A stretch of DNA of 64,000 nucleotides, taken from assembly GCA_963691705.1 (NCBI GenBank), contig OY829537.1, forward strand, positions 27,032,078 to 27,096,077, in the 5' to 3' direction. The notes beneath the pieces were generated by a model. It searched no databases and was not told where the DNA came from. It saw nothing but the letters and a program-made list of their open reading frames with translations. Position 1 is the first letter of the stretch. Each line of letters starts with the position of its first letter. Positions 53,001 through 61,745 of this stretch are shown piece after piece. This DNA comes from Viola odorata (lineage: Eukaryota > Streptophyta > Magnoliopsida > Malpighiales > Violaceae). The position numbers and the translations under genes are program-made.

Positions 53001-55935
53001 ACATATGCCAATCTCCATTGGGTTTAGGAACAAGAATCGGGTTGGCTAACCAAGTGGGATACTGTACTTCGCGAATGAAACCCGCGTCAAGGAGCTTTAC
53101 AACCTCCTTTTCCACAGCCGATGCTTTTTCGGTGGAGAACGCCCGTCGTTTTTGCTGAACTGGCTTGGCGTCAAGGTCAACGTTAAGCCTGTGCTCGGCT
53201 ATTTCTCGTGATATACCTGGCATATCGGCGGGCTTCCATGCGAAATTTCCTTGGCATTTGTTCAGCAGCCGTGCCAGTTGAAGATTTTCCGCTGGGCTGA
53301 GCTTATCGCTGACCAGGAAGCTGGCTCCCTCTTTGCCTATCACTGATACGGGTAACATCTTGTCAAGGGGTTGAGCGCGCTTTTCATCACCCTGCTCGTA
53401 GGGGTCTGCCGCTATACACACGTATCTATCGCAGCTCGTCTGAGTCATGAGCGAATAGCATTCTGCCGCCAGTTTCTGATCACCTTTTATCGATACCACC
53501 CCGTCCCAGGAGGGGTATTTCATCTTTAGATGTTTTTGTGATATCGCCGCTCCGAAGCGATTGAGGAAAGGCCGTCCGAGTATGGCGTTATAGGGCAGAT
53601 TCAGATCCACAACAAGGAACAACAAATTCTCTGACCGTTTGTAAGTGTCTTCTCGGAAGTATACGGGTAAGGTGATTACTCCCGTAACAATGATAGGGGT
53701 CCCATCCACTCCGACTATGGGTCTCTTACTAGGCGTTAACTCATCGTGGGGGCGTTTCATGAGATTGTAAGCTTCCAGCGAAAAAAGGTTCACGGCACTC
53801 CCGTTGTCCACAAGAGTCCTTCTTATACCATGACTGGCGATGACAGGTGTGATTACCAAGGCGTCATTATGGGGATAGATAACGCCTTTTTCATCCTCTT
53901 CTGAAAAGGATAAGATCATGCGATCAAGTATGTCTATCGCTCCACCTTTCTTTGTCATGCCGTCTCGCGTACGCTTTTCTCCTTTCGCCACCATCGACTG
54001 TTCTGATTCATCTGCGTAGGGGATCCCTCCCGCTATGATATTGATTATGGGGATGTCGTCGCCATCTATCGCGAAGGTTTCCCCACCCTTTCCTTTGGGA
54101 GCGTTATCCGGCTGTGGGACTGGAGGGGGCCTTGGTCGTTCGTCTGCCGCTCTTCTTATCGGATTGTTTCGGGCATCTTCCCTTACTTGAGTCGCAAATT
54201 CTCCCAGATATCCTTCCTCCACCAAGCGTTCTATCGCCCACTTTAATTCTCTGCAAGCCTCTGTGGAATGTCCTCTGGCTTTATGGAATTTACAGTAAGC
54301 GTTTTCTCTTTTGCCTAAAAGCACTCCAGGTTTCGTGGGTGCAGGATAACGGATAGGAAGATTTCGGTGTTCCGCTATCGCCAAGATCTCCGCTCTTGGT
54401 ACATTCAAGGAGGGAAAATCCGGATCATACGCCCGATTTTTGTTAGCGTTCCCTTGACGCTGATGAGGGGAACTACCTTGTTTTCCTTTCGAGGAATTTC
54501 CTTTTTGCTTATCGTAGGTCTTTGGGATGTAATCTTTCCGTCGAGCGTAATCATCAGTGTAATGATCGTCAACCAGAGGATTTGCGGGAGCGGCAGGGAT
54601 GTGAGGTGCCCCAGGCGGCATATTAAATGTTCTATTTCTATTTTCTTCTTCTTCCATTTTCGCATAATTATGGGCTTTAAGTCTTAGTGCGTCCAAGGAT
54701 ATTGGAGGATCCACCATCAATGCATCTTTCAGTTTTCCATAGTGGCAGTTTCTTTTTAGAGCTTCTATGGCGAAATCAATAGTAACGCCCGGCGTTAATG
54801 ACATTTCCAGATCGAATCGGCTGAGAAATTCTTTCAATGTCTCTTGGGGCTTCCGCTGTATGTCAAATAACGCTGCGGCAGATTTCCGAATTGGAATTGC
54901 TGTACTAAATCTGCTCCGAAATTTGGATTCCAACTGTGCGAAATTACTAATGGATCCACCAGGAAGACCTTCAAACCAAAGACGAGCAACTCCCGATAAG
55001 GTCATAACAAATATCTGACATAAAGCCGCATCACTGTGGGTTTGAAACTGGACGAAATCCTTCACTTTGTTGATGTGCGAAATAGGATCTTTAGTACCAT
55101 CATAAGTATCAGCGGGAAGCTTCACTCGCCTGCTGACCCTGTGACGTCTTACACGACGACTGAAAGGGTGACCTGAGGTATCATCAAGAATCTCACGCGC
55201 ATGACGTGGGGGAGATATGTCTCCTTGTCGCCCTCCTTCCCTTGGTTCAGGTATATGATGTCGCCTGGGAGACCGACTGCGACTCCTGGGAGAACGACTT
55301 CGATATCTTCTGCTACTGGATCTTTCACTGTATACGGGAGATAAACTCCTGTTTGTTCCTTCCCTCCGTCCGGCCCAACGGTTCCTCAACGCCTCAAGCT
55401 GCCTGTCTTCCTGCAGAAGAAGTCTTTGCGGCACTTGTGGTACATAAGCCTCTACTCCTCCTTGAGTGAGCTGTACATGACCAACCGGGGGATTTCCTGC
55501 GGATAAAGGCACTTGGGGGTTCTCTGGAAACAACGGGGGCAAAGGTCGATCAACAACAATAGATGGTGTGAATATGACGCGAGGAGGAACGCTAGATCCA
55601 GAAGCACCAGGCGTGACTCTAGTGGCCATTTCAGTCAAATATTCCAAGCGGGAACGAAGGGCCGCTATTTCCATAGCAAAGGGATTTTCATTGTTAAGCA
55701 CAGATCCTTCTAAAAGAGGAGTGTAAAGATCAGATCCCACCGTCTGTGATGAAGAAATGACCGTCTGTGAGGAGATAGATCCTCCGGCGATCCCGACCGA
55801 GAGGTCCAGAGGTCCCGAGATAGTCGATTGCGTCGTCATAGAGAGGTCAGCAGTAGCAAAAGGAAATAACCGCCTGCGAGTTGAGAAAGGAATATTAGAA
55901 AATGTAGACCGGTCTGGCTCCGATCTGGCTATCAT
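50065..55935 (-). CDS. Intact Tat-lineage gag-pol polyprotein
   Basis: One uninterrupted frame of 1,956 codons starts at the ATG at 55935 (MIARSEPDRS); a longer non-ATG extension is open upstream. Domains in order: retrotransposon gag core (about 275-400, ARLWFEGLPGGS), zinc-knuckle block CKFHKARGHSTEAC (about 546), aspartic protease with VDNGSAVN (Asp 710), RT with LDANSGYHQIP and AYVDDILVK (first Asp 1080), a first RNase H (LYLYLGATDEVVS), a second RNase H (about 1370-1510, VHVDGAKN...AAEYEALL), then integrase with an HHCC finger (near 1606) and Asp 1679, Asp 1739, Glu 1775, spaced D-x59-D-x35-E. The C-terminal end has LSPNWEGPYRV. Dual RNase H is the hallmark of the Tat lineage. The products copy element RNA into cDNA and integrate it. 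All catalytic motifs are present, so the copy could be active. Confidence 0.97.
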   Translation of the reverse strand: MIARSEPDRSTFSNIPFSTRRRLFPFATADLSMTTQSTISGPLDLSVGIAGGSISSQTVISSSQTVGSDLYTPLLEGSVLNNENPFAMEIAALRSRLEYLTEMATRVTPGASGSSVPPRVIFTPSIVVDRPLPPLFPENPQVPLSAGNPPVGHVQLTQGGVEAYVPQVPQRLLLQEDRQLEALRNRWAGRREGTNRSLSPVYSERSSSRRYRSRSPRSRSRSPRRHHIPEPREGGRQGDISPPRHAREILDDTSGHPFSRRVRRHRVSRRVKLPADTYDGTKDPISHINKVKDFVQFQTHSDAALCQIFVMTLSGVARLWFEGLPGGSISNFAQLESKFRSRFSTAIPIRKSAAALFDIQRKPQETLKEFLSRFDLEMSLTPGVTIDFAIEALKRNCHYGKLKDALMVDPPISLDALRLKAHNYAKMEEEENRNRTFNMPPGAPHIPAAPANPLVDDHYTDDYARRKDYIPKTYDKQKGNSSKGKQGSSPHQRQGNANKNRAYDPDFPSLNVPRAEILAIAEHRNLPIRYPAPTKPGVLLGKRENAYCKFHKARGHSTEACRELKWAIERLVEEGYLGEFATQVREDARNNPIRRAADERPRPPPVPQPDNAPKGKGGETFAIDGDDIPIINIIAGGIPYADESEQSMVAKGEKRTRDGMTKKGGAIDILDRMILSFSEEDEKGVIYPHNDALVITPVIASHGIRRTLVDNGSAVNLFSLEAYNLMKRPHDELTPSKRPIVGVDGTPIIVTGVITLPVYFREDTYKRSENLLFLVVDLNLPYNAILGRPFLNRFGAAISQKHLKMKYPSWDGVVSIKGDQKLAAECYSLMTQTSCDRYVCIAADPYEQGDEKRAQPLDKMLPVSVIGKEGASFLVSDKLSPAENLQLARLLNKCQGNFAWKPADMPGISREIAEHRLNVDLDAKPVQQKRRAFSTEKASAVEKEVVKLLDAGFIREVQYPTWLANPILVPKPNGDWHMCIDFTDLNDACPKDCYPLPRIDQLVDQTAGYAYLSSLDANSGYHQIPMALEDEEKTAFLTPKATYCYTAMPFGLKNAGATFQRMANKIFEEQIGRNVEAYVDDILVKSANFHDHLQDLKEVFDVMKRYRMKLNPRKCMFAFQTGKFLGYVVSQKGIQPNPSKVKAIHDMISPRTVKEVQRLTRRVIALGRFVSKQGEKCLPFFKVIRRKAMFGWTPECEQAFVDLKDYLSSDLLLTRPESGDTLYLYLGATDEVVSAVLVRDDNHTHRPVYFVSHVLKDAELRYARIEKIAFALIQASRKMDRYFQSYPIVVLTDQPLKRIFRKPESSGRMLIWALELEQYGLRYQSRPSVKAQVLADFIAECTFTEDPLSGVPEAEWNDMDLPFPETYTDLWIVHVDGAKNQELTGAGVFINGPHDMHIRYAIRILQPLSNNAAEYEALLAGLRIGREFSSKGRRDTGQIGDLRLKICGDSKLIIDQVSGHSQAREPIMVQYLSKVMRELVEIKKEGMQVSFEHVPREENAEADYLAKLAANPEASIPKDVYYRELSVPSFMEEQASLCVNELENDWRIPVIKYLMHEELPDGNAEKMKVLRQAARCTYYNGDLIRRCFSHPAAKCITEQEGLHTLREIHEGICGMHASGGTMAAQVFRSGFYWPTIRRDCHDYVQACPKCQEFAKIPRRPATEISEIIAPCPFAKWGIDILGPFPKARSQLKFVIVAVDYFTKWTEAEAVATITAEKTWRFFKHQVIMRFGVPRILVSDNGTQFTSQFFKDQCSEFGIEQRFSSVAHPQTNGQAEVTNRSILSGIKKNLEGSKKKWADELPYVMWAYRMTVKVSTGETPFALAFGTEAVTPVEIGAMSLRVAHFREELNEERLRANLDALPEVREEVLLKTQHYKRKMARYHNRQVKERLLKNGDLVLRDRRATGQRMGKLSPNWEGPYRVTHVVGRGAYRLETLDGTPLSNSWNIARLKLYYPRV

Positions 55936-55998
55936 AACCGTTTCGATCTCCCAACTAAACGGAGCTTGGCTATTAAGGACGCTCACTTAATACACCAC

Positions 55999-56020
55999 AG
56001 CTCTCAATGAAAGCACCATT
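55999..56020 (-). promoter_or_regulatory. Primer-binding region of the young Tat element
   Basis: The minus strand reads AATGGTGCTTTCATTGAGAG directly after the 5' LTR. It matches the equivalent site of the older copy at 36921-36940. Confidence 0.75.
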
Positions 56021-56548
56021 TGATAAGATCCGAGATCTCTTCTGGTCGGAAATGGCTGCAGCAGCTAGTCGGATGGGAGGCGATCGGCGTCGGAGGTACC
56101 TGCAAAGCGCCGGAGGGGGACTCCGGCGTAGACACTCCGATGCTTAAGTCAGTTCGAGTTTTCAGAATGGTAGAGGTTCTCCAAGATGATCCCGATCTTA
56201 CCTTCTGTTTGGAATTCGTGGGGGTATTTATAGGCTTAAGATGGCGATACCTTACAGCGATAGGGGTAGGCAACGTTTGTAACCATCGCTTCGGGCGATA
56301 TCAGTTCCGTCATTGGGGCGATAATCATGTAGGGTCTATCGGGAGCGATATCCTCCTTGGTCCCCTAGGATGGGATGACGCCGTGCGCATAAAGGTGCAT
56401 GAGATCCCCCCCCGCTGAAGTCGACCATCCTAGGAAATTTCCGCTGGCCCAGGCGATAGGTTGGCATTTCAGTGAAGCGTATAGAAACTTGTCCGGGATT
56501 GATGCCGTAGCCCCAATGCTGCCGTCAGGAGCATTCCAATTGTTATCA
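56021..56548 (-). repeat. 5' LTR of the young Tat element
   Basis: This is the 528-bp LTR that drives gag-pol on the minus strand, with a TATA box (TATAAATA, minus strand) near 56225-56232. It differs from 40669-41196 at one position. Confidence 0.95.
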
Positions 56549-56708
56549 AGAGTAGAGACTAGAGAGTAGTCTGAGTAGAGACTAGAGAGGAGGACGGCTG
56601 GCTGCGCAGCTGCTGCTAATTGCTATGCTTATTCTTAGGGTTAGAGTCCAAACTTGTGTCTAATTAGGCTGTTAACTTAAGTGTTAATATTTGTAGAGAG
56701 GTGATTGG

Positions 56709-56766
56709 CAAAACGGTGTGTTTAACCTCAAAACGACGCCGTTTTGATGTTAAACACACCGTTTTG
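56709..56766. repeat. 58-bp nested palindrome
   Basis: The arms CAAAACGGTGTGTTTAAC (56709-56726) and GTTAAACACACCGTTTTG (56749-56766) are perfectly complementary. The loop itself contains TCAAAACG/CGTTTTGA. It lies inside the hAT element, upstream of its second gene. Confidence 0.92.
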
Positions 56767-56889
56767 ATAATATTAGTATATATTTACAAAGATTAAAGAT
56801 TAAAATAGAAGTATATAAAGATAGAAGTATATATATTTAAAAAAAATAGAAGTATATAAAGATTAAAATTAGTATATATAAAGATTAAA

Positions 56890-57935
56890 ATTAGTATATA
56901 TTAGAAGTATTAGAAGTATTAGATATTCAAATGATAGAAGTATTAGAAGCATTAAAAATGTAAGATATTTAAAAATGTAAGATATTTAAATATAAGATAT
57001 TCAAATGTAAGATAGTTAAATGTAAGATATTCAAAAATAGTTAAATGTAAGATATTCAAAAATAGAAGTATTAGAAGTATTAGATATTCAAATGATAGAA
57101 GTATTAGAAGTATTAGAAGCATTAAAAATGTAAGATATTTAAAAATGCAAGATATTCAAATATAAGATATTCAAATGTAAGATAGTTAAATGTAAGATAT
57201 TAAAAAATAGTTAAATGTAAGATATTCAAAAATAGAAGTATTAGAAGTATTAGATATTCAAATGATAGAAGTATTAGAAGCATTAAAAATGTAAGATATT
57301 TAAAAATGTAAGATATTCAAATATAAGATATTCAAATGTAAGATAGTTAAATGTAAGATATTAAAAAATAGTTAAATGTAAGATATTCAAAAATAGAAGT
57401 ATTAGAAGTATTAGATATTCAAATGATAGAAGTATTAGAAGTATTAGAAGCATTAAAAATGTAAGATATTTAAAAATATAAGATATTCAAATATAAGATA
57501 TTCAAATGTAAGATATTTAAATGAAAGATATTCAAAAATAGTTAAATGTAAGATATTCAAAAATAGAAGTATTAGAAGTATTAGATATTCAAATGATAGA
57601 AGTATTAGAAGCATTAAAAATGTAAGATATTTAAAAATATAAGATATTCAAATATAAGATATTCAAATGTAAGATATTTAAATGAAAGATATTCAAAAAT
57701 AGTTAAATGTAAGATATTCAAAAATAGAAGTATTAGAAGTATTAGATATTCAAATGATAGAAGTATTAGAAGTATTAGAAGCATTAAAAAGGTAAGATAT
57801 TTAAAAATGTAAGATATTCAAATATAAGATATTCAAATGTAAGATAGTTAAATGTAAGATATTCAAAAATAGTTAAATGTAATTAGAAGTATTAGATATT
57901 CAAATGATAGAAGTATTAGAAGTATTAGAAGCATT
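56890..57935. repeat. AT-rich minisatellite, 161/170-bp alternating units
   Basis: About six units contain AGAAGTATTAGAAGTATTAG, CAAATGATAGAAG and several TAAGATATTCAAA motifs. Equivalent points fall at 57061, 57231, 57392, 57562 and 57723, so spacing alternates 170, 161, 170, 161. The 9-bp difference is one AGAAGTATT. The array lies in the intergenic part of the hAT element. Confidence 0.92.
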
Positions 57936-58370
57936 TTAAAATCGTGATAAATCTTTAATATTTTAGTTTGATAAATCTTTATATTTTATGATACAAAATA
58001 TATAAAATATTTAAAATGATTATATAAAGATTAAAATTATATTCATACAATTTTAGGATCCAAAAATCGTGAAAAAAATTGGAATGTAGTGAGAAAATGA
58101 GGGCGTTTTTAATATTTTAGTATGATAAATCTTTATATTTTATGATACAATATATTTAAAATATTAAAATGATTATATATAATTTAAAATGATATTTATA
58201 CAATTTTAGGATCCAAAAATCGTGAAAGAAATTGGAATGTAGTGAGAAAATGAGGGCATTTTTAATATTTTATTCATATAATTTTAAATGGACATAGAGG
58301 ATCCAAAAATCGTATAAAAAATCGAAATGTAATGAAAATAAGGAATAAAAAAATTTTCTCATCATGATCA
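57936..58370. other. AT-rich spacer with a diverged direct repeat
   Basis: Three related segments (about 57950, 58110 and 58260) share ATTTTAGGATCCAAAAATCGTG and GAAATGTAGTGA-like stretches. This suggests an older tandem repeat of about 150-160 bp next to the minisatellite. It is non-coding. Confidence 0.55.
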
Positions 58371-58512
58371 AGGCGTCATGACGCCACATGGAACGCCATT
58401 TGAGGCGTCATGACGCCTCACGGGATCAAGGATTGCTTTGTTTTCATCCGGACATCAGAACGAGGCGTCATGCAGATGCTTCATGACGCCTGGCGAGGCG
58501 TCGTGACGCCTC
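58371..58512. promoter_or_regulatory. Four GGCGTCATGACGCC-type palindromes at the second hAT gene
   Basis: Copies lie at 58371-58386, 58401-58420 (TGAGGCGTCATGACGCCTCA, a perfect 20-bp palindrome), about 58463-58491 (arms split by a short insertion) and about 58494-58515 (centre changed). A TATA box follows at 58518. The same palindrome stands at the divergent transposase promoter (40439-40486). Confidence 0.75.
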
Positions 58513-58517
58513 GCGGG

Positions 58518-58525
58518 TATAAAAG
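58518..58525 (+). promoter_or_regulatory. TATA box of the second hAT gene
   Basis: TATAAAAG lies just downstream of the palindrome cluster and about 290 bp before the start codon at 58815, which implies a long CT-rich leader. Confidence 0.65.
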
Positions 58526-58814
58526 GGCTGCAATCTCCAAATCCATCAAAAATCAACATTGCCCGCGTCTTCTCTCTCTAGGTCCCTCTATCCTCAAACT
58601 CCAAATCACCCAATCCATCAAAAATCACCTCCAAATCACCTCCAAATCATCCCAAAATTTAGGAAATCACTCCTTACACATCCATAACCAAAACCCATCA
58701 ATCAATTTGTTTTCTTAACCACTACATATCCACCCAATCCGAAATCCCCAATTCCGGAACCCTAACTTAGTCTTCCGTATTTTTACCCTCAAATCTCCTA
58801 GATTTTCACTAAAT

Positions 58815-60119
58815 ATGGTAGGAGACTCCTCTTCCAAACGTACTCGAGGTGGAGACATGAAGAAAACGACTCAACGCCAAAGTCCACATCTGCTACTTGG
58901 GTCGTCGTCTTCAAATCCTCTTCCTCCCGCAGCTGAAGAAGATGAATTCGTTGTCCTAGCTGCCACAAATTCCCGATTCTATGTTCCACCTCCCACCTAT
59001 GATCCAATCTTTTTCACAAGTAAGCGTACATTCTTATACTATAAGAATTATTTTGCTACTGCTCAGATTATCATACCACGTGTGTTTGATATGGAAAATA
59101 TGATTAAATGTGCTCTACATGGATTATTGGATTTCCAAGGATGGACTAAGGCTGTAGGAATTTGTCGAGATTTTAGTCCTGTGCTTGTCAGAACTTTCTA
59201 TGCGAATTTGGAATCAAGCATGAAAGAAGATCCAGCGAGTTGTAGTATAACTTCTAAGATTTTTGGAAAACCTGTTATGGTTGATGTTGAGATGATATGC
59301 AGAATTTTAGGTGTACCAAATGCTGGTTTGTGTTATTTTAAAGGACGTGGAGCTATTAGTGCTCCTAATTTTGGTTTCCGCAAACAATGGGAAAGAGTAG
59401 CTCCCGGTTCCTATCCCAATACCCCCGTTCCTCTCCGTTTTTTGGATCCTCTTTGTCTACTACTATTTCATCTCAGTTCTAGGATCATTCTCCCTAGGAT
59501 TAACTGTCTTAGTGAAGTGCAAGGAATTGAAGTATGGATTATTTTTCATTTATTGGAGAAGAACCTTTTGAACTTAGGTTTTCTAATTATAAACCACATG
59601 GCTAAAAACAAAGTCACAAAACCCGGTCAAAATGTCCATCTTCCCTACCCGCACCTGATTATGCTTATTTTGGAAGCAAATGGTATAACCATCCCTCATT
59701 CTACTGAGTTTTCCAATGCTTGTTTCACATATAACTCGTCTCATGTGATATCTCGTCTTCAATTGAAGTTAAATGAAGAAGGAATGCTTGCTTATTCGGA
59801 AAAAAAACGGGGGAAACAAAATTATGAAGTAGCAAGGGATTGTGGAGTAGATAATGAACTCCGTAGTGACAATCAAGATTAGAATGCGGATATGGATGAA
59901 GATGGCAATGACGATGAGGATGAAGATTATGAAGACTATGCAAAATTGTGTGCTCGGATAGATGAGCTTGAATCTTCGGTCAAACAGCATCAACTTTCTG
60001 TTATCTCTCGAATTGATCAAATTGAGTCAAATCTCAATGCGCGGTGGGATAGATATGAAAATTATCAACGAGAAATATTAGGTGCTTTGATGTCTCGCTT
60101 TCCACCTCCTCCTCAATGA
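58815..60119 (+). CDS. Second hAT gene: 'putative plant transposon protein'-like, with in-frame stop
   Basis: The frame starts at the ATG at 58815 (MVGDSSSKRTRGG). Residues 75-250 resemble the 'putative plant transposon protein' domain (Pfam PF20167, Transposase_32 type): FQGWTKAVGI, LVRTFYANLESS and CRILGVPNAG are in the expected order. A TAG at 59880-59882 ends a 355-residue product, but the frame continues without another stop to the TGA at 60117-60119. The continuation is an acidic stretch followed by a helical segment (ARIDELESSVKQHQ) and a proline tail, so the original protein was probably about 434 residues. The gene lies inside the hAT ends, divergent to the transposase. Proteins of this type are usually seen in Athila-like or unassigned repeats; their function is unknown. 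It may be a captured gene or an accessory transposition factor. Confidence 0.72.
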
Positions 60120-60599
60120 TCATGTCCTTTAGCTTTGAAAATTCTTGTTAGCTATGCATTTTTTCTTGCTTGATGTTGTTCTTTAATGGATTCAAGTTTC
60201 ATTTTTGTGGAGGATTTTGGCAGACCAATATGGCAGACCTTCTCCTCAATGATCATGTCCATTATTTTGTGGAGGGTTTCTTTAATGGATTGTTCATCAA
60301 TGACTTATATTTTAAAGTTTTGTGGTGTTTTTAAGTTATAAATATGTAATTTATTTATTTTTTACCTAGCTGTCAATTCCAGTTGAAACATTGATCTGTG
60401 ATTCTGTTGTTGCAAGAGCTCAAGCCTTTTGATGTCTGGACTGTTTATGATAGCTATGTATATCTTATGTTGTTCTTCAAAAGCATACTGGATGTGGTAG
60501 CTTTTGTTGTTTGATCTTACTCACCTAGTCTAGGATAGTGAAAATATCTGGTGAAAGTTTTTCGTTTGGATTGAAATTTATGATATGTATATATATGTT
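60120..60599. other. 3' flank of the second hAT gene
   Basis: This is non-coding DNA between the second gene and the right subterminal repeats. It contains a partial repeat of its own sequence (TCCTCAATGATCATGTCC near 60111 and 60242). Confidence 0.5.
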
Positions 60600-60826
60600 G
60601 CGGGTATTTAATACCCGCAATGCGGGTATTTAATACCCGCAATGCGGGTATTTAGTGCGGGTTGCGGTGCGGGTAAGGCACTATCCATACCCGCACCCAT
60701 ACCCACACTTTGCGGGTGCGGGTAAATCCATACCCGCAAAATACCCGCAAACTGCGGGTAATACCCACCCGCAATTGCGGGTATCCGGCGGATATCCATA
60801 CCCGCGGGTGCAAATTGCCTTCCCTA
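60600..60826. repeat. Right subterminal repeats of the hAT element
   Basis: More than fifteen GCGGGTA/TACCCGC motifs occur in both orientations, some forming perfect small palindromes (GCGGGTATTTAATACCCGC). Together with the left cluster they define the ends recognised by the transposase. GGTAAGGCACTATCCATACC occurs in both clusters. Confidence 0.88.
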
Positions 60827-60834
60827 CCGACGAG

Positions 60835-61745
60835 CACCCACAAACACTCCTGGCCTGTAGGGAGGATACCGGATTGGCAGCTTCTTATTTTCTATGATGG
60901 CCAAAATTTCCGCCCAGGTATCAACAACGGTGTGGAATTGTATCCGCTCGGCCCACTTGGTGGATATCTTGGGAAACCTGTCTCTCTACCCCCCCGGGGG
61001 CTCTGGCCTCCCTTATGTCGGTCTTCGTGGTACGTACTCTCTCTGAACAGGAGTTTTTTCCCTCTGGATGGAGGTTTTCTCTCTCTGAATGCCCTGTTGA
61101 TAGTCTGCCTCTTCCATCTTCGCATAATTGTGTGCCTTGACCCGTAGGAGGTCCAAGGTCTTTGGTGGGTCTACCAATAGTATGTCCTCCAACTTGTCGT
61201 ACCCACATTCCTCTTCAGTGCCTCCACCGCAAACTCAACGGTGATGTCCTGAGTCTGGTCCATTCCGAAATTGAACAGGTCTAGATAGGACTTGAGGGAT
61301 TCCCCTTGATTTTTTGTTACATCAAACAAAGCGACGGAAGATTTCTTCAAGGGAATGAAGGTGCTAAACCTACCCTGGAACCTTTCCTCCAATTGCGCGA
61401 AACTGTCAATGGAGTTTGATGGTAGCCTCTAGAACTAAGTACTAGCAATTTCGGTAAGGGTCAGCATAAAAATCTGACACAGTGCTTCATCCCTCATATT
61501 CTGGAATTTGACATAGTTCTTCACCCGATTCAAGTGAGTGGTTGGGTCTGTAGTTTTGTTATATACCTCCGTAGGTATCCGGATCCGTTTGCTAACCTGG
61601 TACCTCCGCACCCGATAGGTCAATGGATGCTTGGGGTCATCGTCTTGTTCCCTCCGAAAATGGGGAGGAATAGACCGGAAGTATCCAAACTCATCTTCTC
61701 GTGCATCCCCTCCTCGTTCCAACGGACAACCTCTCACTGGTTGTT
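60835..61745 (-). pseudogene. Tat-like gag fragment (right part)
   Basis: The minus strand encodes a gag core (VRRYQVSKRIRIPTEVYNK near 61600; FSTFIPLKKSSVALFDV near 61350; FAVEALKRN near 61225). It continues in gag order into 37748 across the hAT element. Stops near 61435 and frameshifts break it. It ends at 61745, where an Athila LTR is inserted. It represents the oldest layer of the nest. Confidence 0.78.

Larger units (their letters stand above)
40669..56548 (-). mobile_element. Complete, young Tat-lineage retrotransposon with antisense genes
   Basis: The element is 15,880 bp long. Its LTRs (40669-41196 and 56021-56548, 528 bp each) differ by one base (C/T, position 34 of the LTR in plus orientation). 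The flanks are a perfect 5-bp duplication AGAGT (40664-40668 and 56549-56553). On the minus strand it encodes one uninterrupted gag-pol frame with two RNase H domains, which places it in the Tat lineage (Ogre/Retand group). On the plus strand, between pol and the 3' LTR, it carries four genes (aORF1-4). The insertion lies between the two genes of a hAT transposon. Confidence 0.95.
37749..60826. mobile_element. Two-gene hAT transposon, split by a nested retrotransposon
   Basis: The ends are TAGGGAAGGCAATGGAGC (37749) and, inverted, TAGGGAAGGCAATTTGCAC (60826). They are flanked by a perfect 8-bp duplication CCGACGAG (37741-37748 and 60827-60834). Without the nested Tat element (15,880 bp plus 5-bp duplication) the hAT measures about 7.2 kb. 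It carries a hAT transposase gene on the minus strand (38102-40341) and a second, divergently transcribed gene on the plus strand (58815-60119). Between them lie AT-rich minisatellite DNA and promoter palindromes. It is inserted in a Tat-like gag. Confidence 0.93.

Noticed and set aside
53800..53812. Protease motif DNGS as an inactivating change
   Set aside because: Tat-lineage proteases commonly carry an Asp-Asn-Gly-Ser type active site, and the same motif occurs in the older copy.
56890..57935. CRISPR array
   Set aside because: Unit length, AT-rich tandem structure without unique spacers and the plant context show a minisatellite.
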